Below are positions 6,594-10,079 of a stretch of 10,079 nt of DNA, one piece after another. The DNA lies in contig CAZKRU010000110.1 of the NCBI GenBank assembly GCA_964555235.1, positions 1 through 10,079 on the forward strand. The letters run 5' to 3'. The position numbers and the translations under genes were made by a program. The notes beneath the pieces are model-generated. The model ran no database searches and was not told where the DNA came from. It was given only the letters and a program-made list of their open reading frames with translations. Within the stretch, counting starts at the first letter, position 1; every line of letters begins with the position of its first letter. Source of the DNA: CAZKRU01 sp964555235 (GTDB taxonomy: Bacteria; Verrucomicrobiota; Verrucomicrobiia; Methylacidiphilales; CAMAQI01).

Positions 6594-6799
6594 TAGAGGG
6601 TTATATTAAATTTCTTCTTTTTTTCAGGTCGTGCGCAGATCCAAAAGAGGAGACTGATCGGCCAGCAACAAACGAAAATCCAAAAGACGATCATCATCCC
6701 GTATTTTCCACGAGATTCTGCATCGTAATAGGCCCAGATCATGCTCTTGATAAAGAGTACTGCGGCAGCAATGATGAACAGGACAATCATGATCTCCAT
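6593..6799 (-). CDS. Small two-helix membrane protein
   Basis: This is a 68-aa protein with two predicted membrane helices (about 2-22 and 34-56), a short polar turn YYDAESRGKYG between them and a basic tail RPEKKKKF. The layout (helix, DA-x-RG turn, helix ending LLFWICARPE) recalls small PLDc_N-like or DUF-type membrane proteins, but I cannot name it. A second in-frame ATG at 6790 is preceded by GGAG within three bases; 6799 has no clear ribosome site, so the start is uncertain. It is coupled to the following 299-aa gene through TAATG and could anchor that protein at the membrane; that is inference. The frame stays open without a standard start codon up to 6886, just inside the vapC 3' end. 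Confidence 0.62.
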   Translation of the reverse strand: MEIMIVLFIIAAAVLFIKSMIWAYYDAESRGKYGMMIVFWIFVCCWPISLLFWICARPEKKKKFNITL

Positions 6800-6864
6800 G
6801 AAGGGGAACTTAACGCGCTTGAAGGGTTCATCAAGGAGGAAAAAGAGTGGTAGGATGAGGAAAA

Positions 6865-7275
6865 TTAAAGAGGTTCGTTTTTGAGATCAATCCAGTTGGG
6901 CTGATGGGAGGCTTTGGTATCAAAGGTCACGGTTTTGCGGACTTTTTTTGAAATATTCGTTTGGGCGATGAGATAATCGGAAAAGTCAGCATTGCCTTGG
7001 GAGTAGTCACTCAAAGCGTTACGAACCTCATCTCCGGATTCTACCACCAACGCTTCGGTTTCGATCAGACGCTCCAAAAGTCGGATGACATCTTTTTTCT
7101 CATAGTGATAGCCACGAATCAGAACCCAAACCATCTCGCAGAGAACGATTCGGTTAATCCAGCCGGGATGCTTGGAGGTGCATTGAGATTCGATCCAGCG
7201 GGTCGCGATCGGAGATTGGATCGGATCATCCTGAGTCACATACCGAACAAGGACATTGGTATCAATCCCTGTCAT
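6865..7275 (-). CDS. vapC: VapC-type PIN-domain ribonuclease toxin
   Basis: This is the toxin of a type II toxin-antitoxin pair, 136 aa, a complete PIN domain. Family members are magnesium-dependent endoribonucleases that cut tRNA or rRNA when freed from their antitoxin. The acidic active-site residues are in place: D5 in GIDTNVLVRY, E47 in LCEMVWVL, D97 and D100 in ADFSDYLIA, and D119 in TFDTKA. The start overlaps the antitoxin stop as ATGA, the standard coupling for such modules. The stop lies 65 bases before the start of the small membrane protein gene, and I see no terminator there, so read-through is possible. The RNA target cannot be inferred from sequence alone. No truncation or missing residue is apparent, and the module looks functional. 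Confidence 0.9.
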   Translation of the reverse strand: MTGIDTNVLVRYVTQDDPIQSPIATRWIESQCTSKHPGWINRIVLCEMVWVLIRGYHYEKKDVIRLLERLIETEALVVESGDEVRNALSDYSQGNADFSDYLIAQTNISKKVRKTVTFDTKASHQPNWIDLKNEPL

Positions 7276-7502
7276 TCCAGTTCCTGAGGAAGCGCGGCCT
7301 CCATTTCCTCCAGAGTCAGGTGACGAGAGGGCTTGGGAAGGATGCTTTTAAGGGTTTGAATGTTTTTGGAGAGCGGAATCATTTCGACACGGCCATCCTC
7401 TCGTAAATAAAAATCGATCTTATCCCCCGTTTTTAATCCCAGCTTATTTCGAATTTCCATGGGAAGGGTCATTTGACCTTTGGAGGTGAGAGTGGTATTC
7501 AT
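7272..7502 (-). CDS. vapB: VapB-type antitoxin, AbrB/SpoVT DNA-binding domain
   Basis: This is a 76-aa antitoxin and autorepressor for the adjacent VapC. Residues 1-45 form a swapped-hairpin AbrB/MazE/SpoVT domain with the signature TLTSKGQMTLPMEIRNKLGL (4-23), followed by KTGDKIDFYL and a beta strand. The C-terminal 30 residues (PSRHLTLEEMEAALPQEL) are the flexible part that usually wraps the toxin active site. Its ATG lies inside a repeat, and the only Shine-Dalgarno-like sequence (AAGGA) touches the start codon, so translation may start on a leaderless or very short leader. Repression is expected at the paired repeats over the start. Confidence 0.87.
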   Translation of the reverse strand: MNTTLTSKGQMTLPMEIRNKLGLKTGDKIDFYLREDGRVEMIPLSKNIQTLKSILPKPSRHLTLEEMEAALPQELE

Positions 7503-7530
7503 TCCTTACTAAATTATCATATTCCTTACT
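7501..7530. promoter_or_regulatory. Paired operator-like repeats over the vapBC start
   Basis: ATTCCTTACT occurs at 7501-7510 and again at 7521-7530, exactly 20 bases apart, or two helical turns, so both copies face the same side of DNA. The first copy includes part of the vapB start codon. Between them on the minus strand is GATAAT, a good -10 element. The outer copy also forms an inverted repeat with AAGGA at 7538-7542. This is the expected geometry for cooperative autorepression by the VapB-VapC complex; binding is inferred. Confidence 0.5.
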
Positions 7531-7540
7531 TAAATAAAGG

Positions 7541-7573
7541 AAAAATTGGTCTGAACTCAAAAGACTGCAGACC
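7541..7573 (-). terminator. Likely rho-independent terminator of the yqjD-proB operon
   Basis: On the minus strand, GGTCTG (7568-7573) pairs with CAGACC (7548-7553) around a 14-base loop, followed by AATTTTT. It begins 48 bases after the proB stop. The stem is short and the loop long, so strength is uncertain. The T-run sits directly in front of the vapBC promoter region, consistent with an operon boundary. Confidence 0.42.
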
Positions 7574-7620
7574 CGCCCGGAGGTTTGGCTCCACCAAAAG
7601 GGAATTTAGAATGTGACCAA

Positions 7621-8403
7621 TTAGGAAAGTTTTTTTCCGGGAAGAAAAACGGTGCCGATCGATTTCCCCTTTTGAAGATCCAAAAGGATGCGGGGTCTGC
7701 GACCATTGGCGATCTGCATCGGTATTCCGGCTCCCATGACAATTCGGGCGGCGGTCAATTTGGAGATCATTCCCCCGACGGAGGTTTCGCTTTGGGTTTT
7801 TCCTGCCAGAGCTTCAATCGTGGCGTCGATTTTTCGGACGATTGGAATCACGGTTCCCTTGCCGTCCTGGCGATCGGTGAGGCCGTCGATGTTGGAAAGA
7901 ATAATGAGCCGCGTCGCTTTCACCATCCGGGCAACTTCGGCGGAGAGTCGGTCATTGTCTCCGAATTTGATCTCTTCGTAGGAGACGACATCGTTCTCAT
8001 TGATGATCGGAATGAAGCGGCGATGTTTCAGAAGATTGGAAATCGTCTTTTGGGCGTTGGAATAAAGGCTGCGGCTATCAAGATCAAAATAAGTCAGCAA
8101 AATCTGAGCGGCATGAAGTCGTTTTTTAACGAGGAGCTCTTCATAAATTCTCATGAGCTGGGGCTGGCCAATGGCGGCGCACGCTTGGAGTTCGGGAAGG
8201 GCTTTGGGACGTTGTTTCAAACCAAGAATCCCCATTCCGCTGGCGACCGCGCCTGAGGTGACGACGATGGTCTCGATACCGCGCTGATGGAGGGTTGTGA
8301 TCTGTGCAACGAGCTGACGAATTTGGGGGTGATCAATTCGACCTTGGGGATCTGTAATTGTCCCGCTTCCCAATTTGATAACCCAACGCTGAGGTGTGCT
8401 CAT
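7621..8403 (-). CDS. proB: Glutamate 5-kinase, short form without PUA domain
   Basis: This enzyme phosphorylates L-glutamate with ATP to give gamma-glutamyl phosphate, the first step of proline synthesis, in the cytoplasm. At 260 aa it consists only of the amino-acid-kinase domain; the roughly 367-aa E. coli enzyme has an added C-terminal PUA domain. Motifs in order: IKLGSG (9-14, phosphate binding), SGAVASGMG (50-58), AAIGQP (76-81), INENDVV (134-140), FGDNDRLSA (147-155, glutamate and metal site), SNIDGL (170-175) and VGGMISKL (209-216), where most relatives read GTGGM. PUA-less forms exist in other bacteria, so this is a natural variant and not a truncation: the stop follows the normal domain end (GTVFLPGKK). 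It lies 9 bases after the YqjK-like gene, so it is probably cotranscribed with the membrane-protein genes. No proA is adjacent. Confidence 0.92.
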   Translation of the reverse strand: MSTPQRWVIKLGSGTITDPQGRIDHPQIRQLVAQITTLHQRGIETIVVTSGAVASGMGILGLKQRPKALPELQACAAIGQPQLMRIYEELLVKKRLHAAQILLTYFDLDSRSLYSNAQKTISNLLKHRRFIPIINENDVVSYEEIKFGDNDRLSAEVARMVKATRLIILSNIDGLTDRQDGKGTVIPIVRKIDATIEALAGKTQSETSVGGMISKLTAARIVMGAGIPMQIANGRRPRILLDLQKGKSIGTVFLPGKKLS

Positions 8404-8412
8404 GAAAACCGA

Positions 8413-8706
8413 TTACTTGCGATTGCGCCACCAACCGAAAACACTTCGAACGACTTTGAATGCACCGACGGCTTTTCCGAGGATTCCCGGAAGCTGATTT
8501 CCTTGAAGACCGGCCAAGACCCCTCCCGCCCCGACGGCGGCGATCGGATGATTGCGGAGAAATTGGACAGTGTTTGAAATCCATCCGATCCATTGGAGTG
8601 AATGCTGAAGGTGGGCGACTTGGAGTGAAAGGGTTTCACGTTGAAGATCCGACCGGAGGACCAACAGCTTCTTCCGCTCCTGAATGAGAATCATCCGTGA
8701 ACTCAT
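8413..8706 (-). CDS. YqjK-like small protein
   Basis: This is a 97-aa protein in the third position of a yqjD-yqjE cluster, where enterobacteria and beta-proteobacteria carry yqjK. Residues 1-50 are basic and helical, likely a short coiled coil (QERKKLLVLRSDLQRETLSL). Residues 52-66 (NHPIAAVGAGGVLAG) form a glycine-rich hydrophobic stretch, and the tail RSVFGWWRNRK is aromatic and basic, as in YqjK-type proteins. Similarity is weak, so the name rests partly on position. Its ATG overlaps the yqjE-like stop (ATGA), and GGGAG five bases upstream is a good ribosome site. The function of YqjK is not known. Confidence 0.62.
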   Translation of the reverse strand: MSSRMILIQERKKLLVLRSDLQRETLSLQVAHLQHSLQWIGWISNTVQFLRNHPIAAVGAGGVLAGLQGNQLPGILGKAVGAFKVVRSVFGWWRNRK

Positions 8707-9095
8707 TCCGACTCCCGAATGCGTTGATGATCTTTTTCGAGCTCGCTCAAGGTGGCGTCAAGGAATCGGGGACGATTATCGAGGTTCTGTTTCGCCTTCC
8801 ACGCGGCAAGACCGCCGAGGAGGAAGTAGAAGAGGGTGCAACCTCCGATGGCCTCGAGTCGGTGCGTCTCCCAGAAAATCACCGCAATGAAGAACGTCAG
8901 GAGAATGACTCCCAAGCTGATAAAGACGAGGGCTGCCAATCCAAAAATCAGCAGCTCGACCATTCGCTCACGTTCCTCTTCTAGCTCCGTGCAAAGTAAC
9001 TCCAAGCGCGTCTGCAGCATCGACACCAAGGTGGCGAAGAGCAAACGGACGGAATCCTTAAACGACGAGGCGGCGGGGGCTTCCTGAGGGGTCAT
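8703..9095 (-). CDS. yqjE: YqjE-like membrane protein, phage-holin superfamily III type
   Basis: This is a 130-aa inner-membrane protein of the PF07332 (Phage_holin_3_6) family, which includes YqjE. A soluble amphipathic region (10-46: SVRLLFATLVSMLQTRLELL, then ELEEERERM) leads into two membrane helices (about 47-76 and 82-100), and an acidic/basic tail follows. The LLFATLVSMLQTRLELL...EEER block is the family hallmark. The frame extends to 9170, but that would overlap the upstream gene by 67 bases; the ATG at 9095 is 8 bases after the yqjD-like stop and starts just before the conserved region. YqjE partners of YqjD are linked to stationary-phase membrane functions in E. coli. Despite the holin label, there is no phage context here. 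Confidence 0.82.
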   Translation of the reverse strand: MTPQEAPAASSFKDSVRLLFATLVSMLQTRLELLCTELEEERERMVELLIFGLAALVFISLGVILLTFFIAVIFWETHRLEAIGGCTLFYFLLGGLAAWKAKQNLDNRPRFLDATLSELEKDHQRIRESE

Positions 9096-9103
9096 GGGGC
9101 TTT

Positions 9104-9412
9104 TTAGCGGCGACGAATCGCCAGTCCGATCAAGAATCCAATTCCTGCAGCAATGCCGACGGCTTGCCAAGGGTTGTCATGAACATACTGGTCTGCAGCG
9201 CGAGCGGCTTCTTTACCTTTTTCAACCGCAACGCCTTCGATTTCAGAAAGGCGAATGCGCGCTTCCTTCAGGCCTTTTTCGGCGCGGGCACGAATCTCGG
9301 AGACCTTTTCTCCGGCTTGACTGGCAGTGGCTTTCAAAATCTCTTCGCAATCGTGGATGACAACTTTGATGTCAGAAATTAGCTTATCTTTCGTTACAGC
9401 GGCGCTGCTCAT
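9104..9412 (-). CDS. yqjD: YqjD/ElaB family (DUF883) membrane-anchored protein
   Basis: This is a 102-aa protein of the DUF883/ElaB/YqjD family. Residues 1-75 form a long charged helix (SDIKVVIHDCEEILKATASQ, then EIRARAEKGLKEARIRL). Residues 79-102 carry the diagnostic C-terminal anchor DNPWQAVGIAAGIGFLIGLA followed by three arginines. In E. coli, YqjD and ElaB are tail-anchored inner-membrane proteins made in stationary phase, and YqjD binds ribosomes; whether this protein does so is inference. AAGGA seven bases upstream of the ATG is a clear ribosome site. It is the first gene of a tight minus-strand operon with the yqjE-like, yqjK-like and proB genes. Confidence 0.86.
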   Translation of the reverse strand: MSSAAVTKDKLISDIKVVIHDCEEILKATASQAGEKVSEIRARAEKGLKEARIRLSEIEGVAVEKGKEAARAADQYVHDNPWQAVGIAAGIGFLIGLAIRRR

Positions 9413-9537
9413 GGCGTTCCTTGGTTTAAGTTGTTAAGGGGAAGCCCTCGCTTCCCTTTTCGGACCCTAACGTTTTTTTCGAGGCTGGCAAGAATTCCGC
9501 GCAACCCTTTTTCAGTTCCGGGGTTTAATTCTTCAAC
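9413..9537. promoter_or_regulatory. Divergent region between yqjD and radC with a hairpin
   Basis: These 125 bases must hold the promoters of both divergent units, but I see no strong consensus pair. A perfect hairpin, GGGAAGC (9439-9445) with GCTTCCC (9450-9456) and a 4-base loop, lies 26 bases upstream of the yqjD start. On the plus strand it continues into TTTT. It may act in the yqjD 5' leader or insulate the two units. Confidence 0.4.
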
Positions 9538-10079
9538 ATGTCAAGAATTCAAGAAATGCTCTTGGAAGAGCGTCCGAGAGAGCGACTGGTGGAGCAGGGG
9601 GCGGAAGCCCTTCGCTCCGCGGAACTTCTGGCCATTTTGTTGCGAACCGGAACCAAAGGATGCTCCGCAATCCGGATTGGGGAGGAGCTGCTTCAACGGT
9701 TCGGGACCTTGGAAGGATTGAGTCGGGCGGAGGTGGCGGAACTGGCCAGTCTCCATGGGGTTGGAAAAGCAAAGGCAGTTCAGATCAAAGCGGCTTTTGC
9801 CCTCGGGCTGCGGCTTCAGAAGAGCCAGACGGCCTCCCTGGCCATCCGAATTCCGACCGATGTCGTCTCCCTTTTAGGGGAAGAGATGCGACAGCTCCCT
9901 TATGAAAGTCTCCGGATTATTGTCCTCAATACCAAACATGCCGTCATTACCGTTCAGGAAGTTTCGAGAGGGCTGCTGAACGAAAGCTTATTTCATCCCC
10001 GTGAGGCCTTTCATCCGGCTATTGTTCATCGGGGGTACGGGGTGATTTTAGTGCATAACCATCCCTCGGGAGATCCAAC
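9538..10079 (+). CDS. radC: RadC/YeeS family JAB-domain protein, 3' end outside the window
   Basis: This is a partial gene of 180 full codons, truncated by the window edge. The protein starts MSRIQEMLLEERPRERL, with RSAELLAILLRTGTKG (about 27-42) typical of the RadC N-terminus. A helix-hairpin-helix-like DNA-binding segment LASLHGVGKAKAVQIKAA spans roughly 72-89. The JAB/MPN metalloprotease-like domain follows: ESLRIIVLNTKHAVI, then EVSRGLLNESLFHPREAF, and the metal-binding HNHPSGDP just before the edge. The full protein would be about 220-230 aa. Despite the name, a role of RadC in recombinational repair is disputed, and its biochemical function is unsettled. No clear Shine-Dalgarno precedes the ATG. 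It is divergent from the yqjD operon. Confidence 0.9.
   Translation, partial: MSRIQEMLLEERPRERLVEQGAEALRSAELLAILLRTGTKGCSAIRIGEELLQRFGTLEGLSRAEVAELASLHGVGKAKAVQIKAAFALGLRLQKSQTASLAIRIPTDVVSLLGEEMRQLPYESLRIIVLNTKHAVITVQEVSRGLLNESLFHPREAFHPAIVHRGYGVILVHNHPSGDP

Noticed and set aside
7585..8256. 223-codon plus-strand frame opposite proB
   Set aside because: It is entirely antisense to well-supported proB motifs and shows no domain of its own.
8703..9095. Prophage lysis gene suggested by the holin-family label
   Set aside because: YqjE proteins belong to the same Pfam family; the neighbours are yqjD-like, yqjK-like and proB genes, with no phage genes nearby.
9439..9460. Plus-strand terminator before radC
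   Set aside because: The stem and short T-run look terminator-like, but no plus-strand gene lies upstream to terminate and the U-run partly pairs within the stem.

Overview
The window looks like chromosomal DNA of a Gram-negative bacterium of roughly balanced GC content. Pointers are a YqjD/YqjE-type inner-membrane gene pair, a short glutamate 5-kinase without a PUA domain, and an M50 metalloprotease. I cannot fix the lineage. A poorly sampled group of the Nitrospirota or deltaproteobacterial kind would fit, but that is inference. No rRNA, CRISPR array, transposase or integrase is visible.

Layout. Positions 51-1504 (minus strand) carry an AbiEi/AbiEii type IV toxin-antitoxin pair with a palindrome just upstream. 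Positions 1571-1899 are AT-rich and gene-free, with several inverted repeats. At 1900-1936 this region ends abruptly at the 5' half of a tRNA-Val(GAC) gene (minus strand) that keeps a good promoter but loses its 3' half inside the anticodon loop. This is best read as the edge of an inserted or rearranged segment that carries the AbiE pair and extends left out of the window.

From 1937 rightward the sequence looks like core genome. An M50 site-2 protease (minus) is followed by a divergent two-gene unit (plus): a 479-aa protein of a conserved but uncharacterised family, overlapped by ATGA with a GlcD-type FAD-linked dehydrogenase. A hairpin separates this from a convergent pair on the minus strand: a 68-aa membrane protein, overlapped by TAATG with a 299-aa protein that may have a glycosyltransferase-A-like fold. 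A VapB/VapC toxin-antitoxin pair lies upstream on the same strand, with paired operator-like repeats over its start. Next is a minus-strand operon read as yqjD-like, yqjE-like, yqjK-like, proB, ending in a plausible terminator. Divergent from it, radC starts at 9538 and runs off the right end.

Working together: two toxin-antitoxin modules suggest an accessory-prone neighbourhood. The yqjD/E/K/proB genes are packed so tightly that one transcript is likely, joining proline biosynthesis or osmotic adaptation to small envelope-stress proteins. The most notable leads are the broken tRNA-Val boundary, the uncharacterised 479-aa family coupled to a flavin dehydrogenase, and the 299-aa protein with its membrane partner.
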